Shown piece after piece: positions 33,010 through 42,577 of a stretch of DNA of 64,000 nucleotides (position 1 is the first letter of the stretch; every line of letters begins with the position of its first letter). This DNA comes from Chitinophaga rhizophila. Its GTDB lineage: Bacteria > Bacteroidota > Bacteroidia > Chitinophagales > Chitinophagaceae. Location of the stretch: contig NZ_JAICCF010000003.1 of NCBI RefSeq assembly GCF_019492185.1, positions 372,001-436,000 of the forward strand, given 5' to 3'. The notes beneath the pieces were generated by a model. The model was not told the origin of the DNA, made no database searches, and was given only the letters and a program-made list of their open reading frames with translations. Both the position numbers and the translations under genes were made by a program.

Positions 33010-33684
33010 TTAGAGCAGGTAGAAACAGGTGAATACGAATACCCAAACCAGATCTACAAAGTGCCAGTACAGACCTACTTTTTCAACCATTTCATAATGA
33101 CCTCTCTGCTCGTAAGTACCTTTCAGCGTGTTAGCCAGGATTACGATGTTCAGAACCACACCGGAAGTTACGTGCAAACCGTGGAAACCAGTGATAGTGA
33201 AGAAGAAGTTAGTAAAGTTGGTAGACGCAAGTGTTCCGTCAACGTTCAGGAAAGGGTTACGACCCCACCATGCACCGGATTCATACAGGTGTGTCCATTC
33301 CCATGCCTGACAGCCCAGGAAAGCAGCACCACCGATAATAGTCCAGGTCATCCATTTAATAACTGCCTTGCGGTCTCTCATGTGACCTGCATGTACAGCC
33401 AATACCATTGTTACAGAACTCATGATCAGGATGAATGTCATCACACTCACAAATACCAGCGGGAGATCAGCATGTCCCATACCTGGGAATGAGTGAAACA
33501 CCACGTTAGGATCAGGCCAGGATGGGCTCATGAAGCGGATCGTACCATATGCTATCAGCAATGCTCCAAAAGTAAAGGCATCTGACATCAGGAAGTACCA
33601 CATCATCAACTTTCCGTAGCTAACATTAAAAGGAGAATGTCCCCCGGACCACCATTTTTTCTTCGCTGTAACTGCTGTATCCAT
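33010..33684 (-). CDS. Cytochrome c oxidase subunit III
   Basis: The 224-residue protein has seven helices. The COX3 signatures are WWSGGHSPFNVSYGKLMMW, FFTITGFHGLHVTSGVV and the C-terminal YWHFVDLVWVFVFTCFYLL. It completes the oxidase core, stabilising proton uptake. It is the second of two subunit III genes in tandem; this one keeps the full-length form. Confidence 0.92.
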   Translation of the reverse strand: MDTAVTAKKKWWSGGHSPFNVSYGKLMMWYFLMSDAFTFGALLIAYGTIRFMSPSWPDPNVVFHSFPGMGHADLPLVFVSVMTFILIMSSVTMVLAVHAGHMRDRKAVIKWMTWTIIGGAAFLGCQAWEWTHLYESGAWWGRNPFLNVDGTLASTNFTNFFFTITGFHGLHVTSGVVLNIVILANTLKGTYEQRGHYEMVEKVGLYWHFVDLVWVFVFTCFYLL

Positions 33685-33714
33685 TGTTTGTTTTGTAATT
33701 AATTTTTAGAAAGT

Positions 33715-34281
33715 TTATCTGGCAATACTCAGAAATATCAACAGGTAAATCCATAACGCGTCCACAAAATGCCAATATGTGGCGGCTACTTCTATAGGTA
33801 CTGAACTGTAAGTACGTACTCTGGTACGGAATGCTCTGCCAAACATGATCAGCAGTGCAACTACGCCACCCAGCACGTGCAAAAGGTGTACACTTACGAT
33901 TACATAAATGAATGATACGGAAGCGGGACCGTTAAGTCTCAGCCCGGTATCGTTCATCTGTTTGAAACCTATCCATTGGCACACTGCAAAAGCTACACCT
34001 AATACGGCGGTCAGCGTAATCAGCTGTTTATACCGCTGCATGTTCCTGTTACGGAACTCCTTTACCGCCATCTGGATGGTTGCGCTGCTAGTAAGTATAA
34101 CAAACGTCGAGATCCAGAATATAACCGGTAAATCAAAGGTGAACCAGTTTGCCTGCGCGCGCTTCACTACATATGCACTTGTAAACCCGATGAACATCAT
34201 GGTAATGCTACCCATGGCTATCCATAGTGAATATTTATGCGGATGTATTTTCTTTCGTTGTAAGCTCATTGCGTCCATCAC
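33715..34281 (-). CDS. Second, shorter cytochrome oxidase subunit III-like protein
   Basis: The 188-residue protein has five helices and the COX3 elements IYVIVSVHLLHVLGGVV and YWHFVDALWIYLLIFL. It lacks the two N-terminal helices of the longer neighbour. Two tandem subunit III-like genes are usual in Bacteroidota oxidase operons. It starts 21 bases after ctaB. Confidence 0.9.
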   Translation of the reverse strand: MMDAMSLQRKKIHPHKYSLWIAMGSITMMFIGFTSAYVVKRAQANWFTFDLPVIFWISTFVILTSSATIQMAVKEFRNRNMQRYKQLITLTAVLGVAFAVCQWIGFKQMNDTGLRLNGPASVSFIYVIVSVHLLHVLGGVVALLIMFGRAFRTRVRTYSSVPIEVAATYWHFVDALWIYLLIFLSIAR

Positions 34282-34302
34282 TCCTTGATTTCAAAAATTA
34301 GA

Positions 34303-35205
34303 TTATCCGATCTTATCAAAAAGCAGTGCAAACTGCATGATCATCAGATAAATATATGAACCAAACATCAACTTGCGTGCTGCGGGTACATCTGCCTTTC
34401 TGTAGAGGTTTACCGCTCTATACAGGAAGAACAATGTAACCAGCAATATTACAATAGCAGAAGTCGGGCCACTGATATGCAGGTAATATGGGAATAATCC
34501 TGCGGGGATCAGCAGCAACGTATACAATACTGCCTGTAATGCGATCAGCTTGTTAGGTTCCCCTCCGGCAGGTAATAGTTTGAATCCTGCTCTTGTGTAG
34601 TCCTTGTGTCCAATCCAGGCGATAGCCCAGAAATGGGGGAACTGCCACAGGAACTGAATAGCAAACAAAGCCCATCCGCCTTCACCAATTGCATTAGCAC
34701 CACCAGCCCATCCGATGAGCAGCGGCATTGCTCCTGGAACAGCGCCCACCAGCACAGCCAGTGAGTTCCACTTTTTCCATGGTGTATACACAAAACCGTA
34801 CAGCACCAGTGAAATCAGACTCAGTCCAGCACAAAGCAGGTTGAAACCGAGCCCCAGGATAACCAGACCAGACACTCCTGTAACGATAGCCAGTATAGTA
34901 GCTTCTGTTTCAGACATCCGGCCGGATGGTAAAGGGCGTACTGCTGTACGCGCCATTAGTTTATCCGTTTCCTTTTCCAGTAACTGATTGATCGTGTTGG
35001 CGGAGCCAGACACCAGCAATCCACCGGCAAATAAAGTAAGAACTTTTACGAGATTGAACTCAATACCCGGCACCAGCAGATACCCAACCGCACTTGAAAA
35101 CACCACCATGATGGTCAGATTAAACTTCATTAACTGAGAATAATCCCTCACCTTACTGGCTACTGCATACGATGTCGACAATTTTATCGAGTTTTCTCTT
35201 ATCAT
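34303..35205 (-). CDS. ctaB: Protoheme IX farnesyltransferase (heme O synthase)
   Basis: The 300-residue UbiA-family protein has nine helices and the prenyltransferase motif NTINQLLEKETDKLMARTAVRPLPSG, including the conserved basic RPL segment. The first acidic position of the usual NDxxD pattern is glutamate here. It attaches farnesyl to heme b, making heme O, the precursor of heme A for subunit I. It sits between coxA and the first subunit III gene. Confidence 0.93.
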   Translation of the reverse strand: MIRENSIKLSTSYAVASKVRDYSQLMKFNLTIMVVFSSAVGYLLVPGIEFNLVKVLTLFAGGLLVSGSANTINQLLEKETDKLMARTAVRPLPSGRMSETEATILAIVTGVSGLVILGLGFNLLCAGLSLISLVLYGFVYTPWKKWNSLAVLVGAVPGAMPLLIGWAGGANAIGEGGWALFAIQFLWQFPHFWAIAWIGHKDYTRAGFKLLPAGGEPNKLIALQAVLYTLLLIPAGLFPYYLHISGPTSAIVILLVTLFFLYRAVNLYRKADVPAARKLMFGSYIYLMIMQFALLFDKIG

Positions 35206-35262
35206 TTTCTTCAGCCCATACTAACGGACGTTACTCCGTAGTTTGCCCAAAAATTCAAATAA

Positions 35263-37095
35263 TTAGTGACCTTCTTTTTCTTCCTCTGGAGACAATGGTA
35301 CAGTCTGCGGAACGAAATCTTTACCGTTCTTGCTGTAATCATATGGCCAGCGATATACTTCAGGAATCTCACCAGGCCAGTTACCGTGACCAGGATTGAT
35401 AGGAGTAGTCCACTCAAGTGTAGTTGCACTCCATGGGTTAGTGGACTGTACTTTTCTACCTTTAAAGATGCTGTAGAAGAAGTTGAACACGAACAGGAGC
35501 TGAGCAGCAAATACTGCGATTACTACAATACTGATGAAGAAGTTCAGATCATTGAACTGTTTGAAAGACTCCCAGCTTGAGTAGTCGTAATACCTTCTTG
35601 GCATACCTGCAATACCTTCATAGTGCATAGGCCAGAAGATCAGGTAAGCACCGATCAGCGTAGCCCAGAAGTGAATGTAAGACAGTGTATTGTTCATATA
35701 ACGACCGAACATCTTAGGGAACCAATGGTATACACCAGCGAACGTACCAAAGAATGCAGACACACCCATTACAATGTGGAAGTGCGCAATTACGAAGTAT
35801 GTATCGTGCAGGTGAATATCAATAGAAGAGTTACCTAACCAGATACCTGTCAGACCACCGGAGATGAATGTGCTCACAAAACCGATAGAGAACAGCATAC
35901 CAGTCGTAAAGCGCAGGTTACCTCTCCAGATAGTTGTGATCCAGTTAAACACCTTGATAGCTGATGGTACGGCGATCAACAATGTTAACAGTACGAAGAA
36001 TGCACCCAGGAATGGATTCAAACCAGTAACGAACATATGGTGCGCCCATACCAGGAACGCCAGGATAACGATAGCAAACATAGAACCCACCATCGCAAGG
36101 TAACCGAAGATTGGCTTGCGGGAGTTAACCGCCAGGATCTCAGATACCATGCCCATCGCAGGGAGGATGATGATATATACCTCAGGGTGACCGAGGAACC
36201 AGAACAAGTGTTGGTACAGGATAGCACTACCACCTTCGTTAGAGAGTGCTTTACCGGCAACGAACAGATCGCTCAGGTAGAAGCTGGTACCTGCGTGACG
36301 ATCAAACAGCAGCAGGATGAAACCAGACAATAATACAGGGAAGGAGAGTACACCCAGGATAGCTGTGAAGAAGAAGCTCCAGATAGTCAGCGGCATCTTG
36401 GTCATAGTCATACCTTTAGTACGCATATTCAGGATAGTGGAGATGTAGTTCAGACCACCCAGCAGCTGCGAAACAACGAACAGCGCCATAGAGATCAACC
36501 ACAGGTCCATACCTATTTTAGAACCGATTGAAGCGTCTCCCAGAGCACTCAGTGGAGGATAAGCAGTCCAACCACCAGATGCAGGACCAGTCTGTACGAA
36601 CAAGGAAGACATCATGACAACACTTGCCAGGAAGAATGCCCAATAGCTCATACAGTTCATCAGCGGAGAAGCCATATCGCGGGCACCCACCTGCAGAGGA
36701 ATCAGCAGGTTAGAGAATGTACCGCTCAAACCGGCTGTTAATACGAAGAATACAAGGATAGTACCGTGCATGGTTACCAGTGCGTAGTACGCTTCAGGCG
36801 TAATACGGCCACCTTTCGCCCAGTGACCCAGGATGCTTTCCAACCAAGGGAAAGTAGCATCAGGGAAACCCAGCTGTAAACGGAACAGTACAGAGAAAAA
36901 AGCACCTATGATAGCCCAGATAATACCGGTAATCAGAAACTGCTTGGCAATAGTTTTGTGGTCCAGACTGAAAACGTACTTCGATATGAAGCCGCCTTCG
37001 TGATGCTCATGATCATCATGCCCGTGGCCGTGGTCGTGCGCATGCGCTGCGCCATGAATTACCTCCTGACTGTGCAATGTTGCTTCGTTACTCAT
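35263..37095 (-). CDS. coxA: Cytochrome c oxidase subunit I
   Basis: The 610-residue protein has twelve helices and all metal ligands. His110 (TMHGTILV) and His440 are heme a ligands. His303 with Tyr307 (HPEVY, the cross-linked pair) and His352-His353 are CuB ligands. His438 is the heme a3 ligand (HFH). This is an A-type oxidase subunit I. The N-terminus (about residues 14-32) is strikingly His/Asp-rich. It follows subunit II in the act-cox operon and would receive electrons through CuA. Confidence 0.97.
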   Translation of the reverse strand: MSNEATLHSQEVIHGAAHAHDHGHGHDDHEHHEGGFISKYVFSLDHKTIAKQFLITGIIWAIIGAFFSVLFRLQLGFPDATFPWLESILGHWAKGGRITPEAYYALVTMHGTILVFFVLTAGLSGTFSNLLIPLQVGARDMASPLMNCMSYWAFFLASVVMMSSLFVQTGPASGGWTAYPPLSALGDASIGSKIGMDLWLISMALFVVSQLLGGLNYISTILNMRTKGMTMTKMPLTIWSFFFTAILGVLSFPVLLSGFILLLFDRHAGTSFYLSDLFVAGKALSNEGGSAILYQHLFWFLGHPEVYIIILPAMGMVSEILAVNSRKPIFGYLAMVGSMFAIVILAFLVWAHHMFVTGLNPFLGAFFVLLTLLIAVPSAIKVFNWITTIWRGNLRFTTGMLFSIGFVSTFISGGLTGIWLGNSSIDIHLHDTYFVIAHFHIVMGVSAFFGTFAGVYHWFPKMFGRYMNNTLSYIHFWATLIGAYLIFWPMHYEGIAGMPRRYYDYSSWESFKQFNDLNFFISIVVIAVFAAQLLFVFNFFYSIFKGRKVQSTNPWSATTLEWTTPINPGHGNWPGEIPEVYRWPYDYSKNGKDFVPQTVPLSPEEEKEGH

Positions 37096-37208
37096 AATCG
37101 GTTCTATTTATATAAAACTGTCATCGGGGAGTACCGCTACCAGTTTATCTTATAATTTTAAAAATTCCTGCGTCAATTAATTATATCTCTTCTGCTAAGG
37201 CAAAATTA

Positions 37209-38246
37209 CTATTTCGCCAAATTAGATGCCACTACTTTCGTAGAATCAGCTGCAGGAGACGCGGCCGGCGCTTCTGCAGGATGAGCAACTGTGTACTGTG
37301 CTACCTGTTTAGCAGACCATTCGTCATATTCTGCCTGTGTTTCTACAACGATATTCGCCTTCATAGAATAGTGACCTGAACCACACATCTGATCACAGGA
37401 AATCTCATACACGAAATCTGGATTACCGGTTTTTTCCTTCATCTCAGCTGTAGTGTACTTAGGAGTAAACCACAGTGTTGTAGGAATACCAGGCACAGCA
37501 TCCATCTTCAGACGGAAATGAGCAAGACCTACGTCATGGATAACGTCACGGGCATTGATAATCAGTTTTACAGGTTTACCAACTACCAGGTGCATTTCTG
37601 TAGCCATGTAGTCGTCCTTGTTCAGCTGATCATCCCAATCCTGACCAACAGGATTGTTTGCATCGTTGATGTTTTTGAAGAATTTACGGCCCAGCTGACC
37701 ATCTTTACCAGGGTAGCGGATCAGCCAGTTAAACTGCTTACCGGTGATTTCAACAACTGCTGCGTCTTTAGGCGCTTCAGAAGTGAGACGGAACCAGTGT
37801 CTTAAACCGATAGCCACCAGGATAGTGAGCGCAATAGCTGGAATAACGGTCCATATTAACTCCAGTTTATTGTTATGAGGGAAATAAAAGGCTTGTTGAC
37901 CTTCTTTCTCCTGATACTTAAATGAAAACCAGAATAATAAGATCTGGGTTACGATGAATACTATACCTGTGATAGCGAGGGTCCACACGATCATGTTATC
38001 GATCCCTTCACCCTGAACAGAGGCAGATTCAAAAAAGATCTTTCCCTTCAGCGCATTGTGGCAGTAGTACACACCTATCAGGCCCAGTACCAGGAAGATG
38101 ATCAACAGGAAACCGTTCACACGGTTGGATTGCTGACGTGCTTTCTTTTCTCCCTTCAATATGGACACATACTCGCTGGCCTTCGCAATCTGGAAGATGA
38201 CTACGAATATGAGCACAACAACTAAGACTGCTAAATATCCTGACAT
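37209..38246 (-). CDS. coxB: Cytochrome c oxidase subunit II
   Basis: The 345-residue protein has an N-terminal membrane segment, an unusual extra hydrophobic region of about 50 residues, and the two helices before the CuA domain. The CuA site is complete: Cys284, Cys288, His292 and Met295 in CDQMCGSGHYSM, with the upstream His in DVGLAHFRL. There is no fused cytochrome c, so this is aa3 rather than caa3 in form. The C-terminal 25 residues are Ala/Pro-rich. It follows actF. Confidence 0.95.
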   Translation of the reverse strand: MSGYLAVLVVVLIFVVIFQIAKASEYVSILKGEKKARQQSNRVNGFLLIIFLVLGLIGVYYCHNALKGKIFFESASVQGEGIDNMIVWTLAITGIVFIVTQILLFWFSFKYQEKEGQQAFYFPHNNKLELIWTVIPAIALTILVAIGLRHWFRLTSEAPKDAAVVEITGKQFNWLIRYPGKDGQLGRKFFKNINDANNPVGQDWDDQLNKDDYMATEMHLVVGKPVKLIINARDVIHDVGLAHFRLKMDAVPGIPTTLWFTPKYTTAEMKEKTGNPDFVYEISCDQMCGSGHYSMKANIVVETQAEYDEWSAKQVAQYTVAHPAEAPAASPAADSTKVVASNLAK

Positions 38247-38337
38247 TGCTATTTGAAATAATTAAGTTATCTAATGCTTTTCGTTATTACCTATCACTTC
38301 CGGCTCTGCACCGGAATCTCCGTTACTTGCTCGATGA

Positions 38338-39546
38338 TCAGGTATGGTGTATAATACTTTCTTTCAGATAAGGATGATTCTTTGGAACCAGCGCAGCCTT
38401 GCTCAGCTGACCTGATACTATAAAGATAATCAGACCTACGAAACCAGCACCCAGACCTGCTTCAAACCATGGGAATACCAGGTGTTTATAAGTACCAGGA
38501 CCTACCATCTGCCAGAAATCTATCCAGTGACCAACCAGAATCACCACAGAGATGAACACCATGGAAGAGTAGTTACGTTTTGTATCACGTTTCATCAGGT
38601 ACAATAACGGAGCGATGAAGTTGATCAGCAGGTTAAGGAAGAAGATTGGTCTCCACTCACCCCAAACACGTGGTTTGAAGTAAACGATCTCTTCAGGGAT
38701 GTTTGCATACCAGATCAGCATGTACTGGGAGAACCACAGGTACGTCCAGAAAATACTGAAACCGAAAGCAAATTTACCCAGGTCATGCAGGTGCTCTTCA
38801 TTCACCATTGGCAGATAACCATTACGTTTCAGGTAAACCAGGAACAGAATGATCAGTGCGATACCAGATACCCAGCTGCTAACGAATGTATACCAGCTAT
38901 ACATGGTAGAATACCAGTGTGCATCGATACTCATCAACCAGATCCATGGGGTGGTAGAACCCACAGTCAGGGCATATACAACGATAAATCCACCACACCA
39001 TACTGTATTTCTCCAGATGATACGACGACCGGTAGCTGCAGTCAGATCCCAGCCATCTTCTTCGATGGACATGTTACGTAATTTCATTACAAAGAAGATC
39101 CACGCGCCAATAGTAATAACTGTGAACGCTGTGAACATTCCTTTATTCAGGAAAGCTGATTTCCAGCTTAAAATATGATCATGTTCAACATGCTCTGCAT
39201 TTACCCAGTGATAAATGTGTTCCTGACCGGTAAATACAATTAACAATACTATTGCCAGCAGGATAACTCCCAGGGCAGGTACTGCCATTGAAATAGCTTC
39301 CGGTACGCGACGGAATGCAATCTGCCATCCGCCATGTGCCAGGGTAGTAGCACCAATAAAGAAGGCGCTGGCTAATGTTACCAACAAAAAGAATGAACTG
39401 TTCTGGAGGAGGCCAGCCCAGAAACGTGTAGAGCCATGCTCGCCATGAAATGCAAAAAATCCGATCAACAAAGTCAACACGCCAATCCCCATTAACACGA
39501 AGCTGGTCGTTTTTAATCTTGCCGGTACTACAAATTTGTCCTTCAT
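38338..39546 (-). CDS. actF: Alternative complex III subunit ActF
   Basis: The 402-residue protein has about ten membrane helices. It is the second NrfD/PsrC-like membrane subunit of alternative complex III, related to ActC but shorter and diverged (LSWKSAFLNKGMFTAFTVI, YMLIWYANIPEEIVYFKPR). In the complex it pairs with ActC in the membrane; ActC holds the quinol site. It is followed 91 bases later by coxB. Confidence 0.92.
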   Translation of the reverse strand: MKDKFVVPARLKTTSFVLMGIGVLTLLIGFFAFHGEHGSTRFWAGLLQNSSFFLLVTLASAFFIGATTLAHGGWQIAFRRVPEAISMAVPALGVILLAIVLLIVFTGQEHIYHWVNAEHVEHDHILSWKSAFLNKGMFTAFTVITIGAWIFFVMKLRNMSIEEDGWDLTAATGRRIIWRNTVWCGGFIVVYALTVGSTTPWIWLMSIDAHWYSTMYSWYTFVSSWVSGIALIILFLVYLKRNGYLPMVNEEHLHDLGKFAFGFSIFWTYLWFSQYMLIWYANIPEEIVYFKPRVWGEWRPIFFLNLLINFIAPLLYLMKRDTKRNYSSMVFISVVILVGHWIDFWQMVGPGTYKHLVFPWFEAGLGAGFVGLIIFIVSGQLSKAALVPKNHPYLKESIIHHT

Positions 39547-39585
39547 TACTGTATATTAAAATACTTGATTGAATGCTAGTTTATC

Positions 39586-40230
39586 TTAGTGAGATGCTGC
39601 TGTTGAATCATTAGCCGGAGCTGCCGCTGCTGATGCCGCCGGAGCCGATTGTGTTGAATCACTAGCAACAGCTGACGCGTTTGCACCGTCGTTCTGTACG
39701 CTGCGGATATATGCAGCAACTTTCCAACGCTGTTCTTTATCCAGCTGACTGGCGTAACTACCCATCGCATTATAACCGAAGGTCATTACGTGGAACAGGC
39801 GTCCTTCTGTGTAACCGGCCTTAGGACCGCTCACCAGATTAGCCGGAGCAGCTACATAAGGACCATTACCACCATTGTACAGCGGACCATTACCGTCCAG
39901 CTTGGAACCATGGCAGATACCACAGTAGATATTGAATAAACGTTTTCCTTCCTCCAGATCCGCTTTTGTGAGAGTCAGCGGATTTTTTACTGCATTAGAC
40001 TGAGCGGTATCTACCGCTTTCAGATGGTAAGGCAGCAGCTCTCCTCTTTTAACTGTTCCATCTACTGGCTTCAGTGTAGAAAGACGCTCACTGTAGAACT
40101 CATACGCACGGGATTCACCCATGTCCGGCATATAATGCTTGCCGGGTTTCCTGTTGTCTTTTCCGCATGCCGATAACATAGCTCCACTTACCACAGCAGC
40201 CGCGATCAATATGTTGGAAGTCCTTTTCAT
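39586..40230 (-). CDS. actE: Alternative complex III monoheme cytochrome ActE
   Basis: The 214-residue lipoprotein (lipobox LSAC, Cys22) carries one c-type heme site, CGICH (Cys103, Cys106, His107), with a distal Met in the TFGYNAMGSY region. ActE sits on the periplasmic face of the complex and relays electrons towards the oxidase. The ATG at 40230 is chosen because the lipobox then falls in place; a longer frame to 40284 is unlikely. The C-terminal 40 residues are Ala/Ser-rich and disordered. Confidence 0.92.
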   Translation of the reverse strand: MKRTSNILIAAAVVSGAMLSACGKDNRKPGKHYMPDMGESRAYEFYSERLSTLKPVDGTVKRGELLPYHLKAVDTAQSNAVKNPLTLTKADLEEGKRLFNIYCGICHGSKLDGNGPLYNGGNGPYVAAPANLVSGPKAGYTEGRLFHVMTFGYNAMGSYASQLDKEQRWKVAAYIRSVQNDGANASAVASDSTQSAPAASAAAAPANDSTAASH

Positions 40231-40305
40231 CTGTTTATTATAATTCAAGCTTATGTTCTGTGTGCACCCCCGATGATTCTTCACCGAAAGTTTTAAATTC
40301 TGTGT

Positions 40306-40902
40306 TTATGCATTAACAGCTTCTACACCTTTGTTTTCAAACAGGCGGTCTTCGCGGTCAAAACGACCAAACCACCAACCTGCTTCAACACGCTGTTCAT
40401 TGATCTGCTGTCCACCGATGCTGGCCAGGAATGTTTTCAGTTCCTCCGCATTGGTCTTCGCAGTTACTTCAATCGCCATTACAAACAAATCGTCTGTCTG
40501 ACGAGGATTGAAGATATGTTTCTTTACGAAAGGAGCCAGCTGACACAGGTAGCAGAATGTGAGCACCATACCTACTGCAGAGAACAATACCGTCAACTCA
40601 AAAGTGATAGGTATGAACGCTGGCAATGGGAAGTGTGGCTTACCACCTATATTCATAGGCCAGTCAGAGTTAAATATCCAGCTCATGCAGGATAATGCCG
40701 TAGTAGTACCGGTGATACCATATATAAAGCCGGCAGTGTGCAGGCTGGTTTCGCGCAGACCCATTGCATGATCCAAACCATGCACTGGAAAAGGTGTGTA
40801 CACATCGTGAATCTTGTAACCCGCAGTTCTTACTTTTTTCACTGCCGGAAACAATACCGCCTCATCACTAAAACTTGCTACAACAAAATTTTTAACCGCC
40901 AT
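40306..40902 (-). CDS. actD: Alternative complex III subunit ActD
   Basis: The 198-residue protein is of the DUF3341/ActD type: FVVASFSDEAVLFPAVKKVRTAGYKIHDVYTPFPVHGLD is the conserved N-terminus. Two membrane helices follow (about 85-105 and 120-140). It is a small peripheral-membrane subunit present in all ACIII clusters. It is located between actC and actE as usual. Confidence 0.92.
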   Translation of the reverse strand: MAVKNFVVASFSDEAVLFPAVKKVRTAGYKIHDVYTPFPVHGLDHAMGLRETSLHTAGFIYGITGTTTALSCMSWIFNSDWPMNIGGKPHFPLPAFIPITFELTVLFSAVGMVLTFCYLCQLAPFVKKHIFNPRQTDDLFVMAIEVTAKTNAEELKTFLASIGGQQINEQRVEAGWWFGRFDREDRLFENKGVEAVNA

Positions 40903-40972
40903 ATGTTTAAAAAATTCTTAGTCTAAAAAACGAAATCCGATTCTTTACTAGCCGGTATGACCCGGTCATAGA

Positions 40973-42454
40973 TTAGTTATGATGAGCGTGAGCTACTGCA
41001 CCGTGTGCATCGTGATGATGATCATCATGGTGTAAACCAGCTTCAAACTCTTCAGCAGACTGCTGCTCATACTGCTCCATGTCTTTCTTATAGTTTTCGC
41101 CTGAAGTTTTCAGTACGCTCTTGATCTCAGCAACCGCAATTACCGGGAAATACTTAGCGAACAGGAAGAAGCAGGTAAAGAACAGACCGAATGTACCCAT
41201 ATAGAAACCAACTTCTGGCCAGGATGGACGATAGTAGCTCCAGCTGGATGGCAGATAGTCACGATACAGGGAAGTACAGATGATCACGAAACGCTCGAAC
41301 CACATACCGATGTTTACGATGATAGACATCACAAAGGTTACGGCTACGTTTCTTCTCATTTTGCTGAACCAGAATACCTGCGGAGAAATTACGTTACAGG
41401 TCATCATGATCCAGTAAGACCAACCCAGAGGACCCGCTGCGCGGTATTTATAGAAAGTATCAAATTCATAAGGAACTGCTGCGTACCATGCCATGAATAA
41501 CTCAGTCAGGTAAGCACAACCTACTACAGAACCAGTCAGTACAATCACCTTGTTCATAGCCTCCATGTGGCCAACAGTGATGTAATCTTCCAGGCTCAGT
41601 ATCTTACGTACAATGATCAGCAGGGTCTGTACCATCGCAAATCCGGAGAAGATCGCACCCGCCACAAAGTATGGAGGGAAGATGGTAGTATGCCAACCAG
41701 GTATTACGGAAGTAGCAAAGTCAAAGGATACAATGGTGTGTACTGACAGTACCAGTGGGGTAGACAGACCAGCCAGTACCAGCGACAGTGCCTCGTGACG
41801 CTGCCAGTGCTTGGTAGAACCTGTCCAGCCGAAAGAAGCTACACCATATAATAACTTACGCAGTTTGGTTTTAGCTCTGTCACGTACTGTTGCAAAGTCA
41901 GGAATCAGACCAGAATACCAGAACAGGAGAGATACTGTGAAGTAAGTAGAGATCGCGAACACGTCCCATAAGAGGGGAGAGTTGAAGTTCACCCACAGCG
42001 GACCACGGGTATTTGGATAAGGCAATACAAAGAAGGCCATCCATACACGACCCATGTGGAAGATCGGGAACTGACCGGCGCACATTACCGCGAAGATAGT
42101 CATCGCTTCTGCCGCACGGTTCACCCCTGTACGCCATCCCTGGCGGAACAACAGGAGGATCGCAGAGATCAGTGTACCGGCGTGACCGATACCTACCCAC
42201 CATACGAAGTTGGTAATATCCCATCCCCAACCGATTGTTTTATTCAGGTTCCACACACCCGTACCGTAGTAAACTTCCCAGGTTACGGAGAAGGCACCAA
42301 ATGCCAGCAGCATTAGGGAAATGAAAAAGCCCACATACCACAATTTACCAGGCTTTGCCTCAATCGGGCTGATGATATCTTCTGTTACCTGGTGGTAATC
42401 TTTCACCCCATCAACTAATGGTTCTCTTAGTGTGGATTCGTACTTTAAATGCAT
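40973..42454 (-). CDS. actC: Alternative complex III quinol-binding subunit ActC
   Basis: The 493-residue NrfD/PsrC-like protein has ten helices, among them FVWWVGIGHAGTLISAILLLFRQGWR and GHMEAMNKVIVLTGS. It holds the quinol oxidation site of the complex and a proposed proton path. The C-terminus ends in a His-rich stretch (HHDDHHHDAHGAVAHAHH). It follows actB in the standard order. Confidence 0.94.
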   Translation of the reverse strand: MHLKYESTLREPLVDGVKDYHQVTEDIISPIEAKPGKLWYVGFFISLMLLAFGAFSVTWEVYYGTGVWNLNKTIGWGWDITNFVWWVGIGHAGTLISAILLLFRQGWRTGVNRAAEAMTIFAVMCAGQFPIFHMGRVWMAFFVLPYPNTRGPLWVNFNSPLLWDVFAISTYFTVSLLFWYSGLIPDFATVRDRAKTKLRKLLYGVASFGWTGSTKHWQRHEALSLVLAGLSTPLVLSVHTIVSFDFATSVIPGWHTTIFPPYFVAGAIFSGFAMVQTLLIIVRKILSLEDYITVGHMEAMNKVIVLTGSVVGCAYLTELFMAWYAAVPYEFDTFYKYRAAGPLGWSYWIMMTCNVISPQVFWFSKMRRNVAVTFVMSIIVNIGMWFERFVIICTSLYRDYLPSSWSYYRPSWPEVGFYMGTFGLFFTCFFLFAKYFPVIAVAEIKSVLKTSGENYKKDMEQYEQQSAEEFEAGLHHDDHHHDAHGAVAHAHHN

Positions 42455-42577
42455 AATTCTTTAAGCTTTAACCCCTAACCTACACCTGGATGCAGAATAA
42501 GGAGCTTTAATTGTTCTAAACTTAAAACTTTATCTCTCTGTTAATCTTTCAATCTAATCAGCTCAACCGGCTTACGC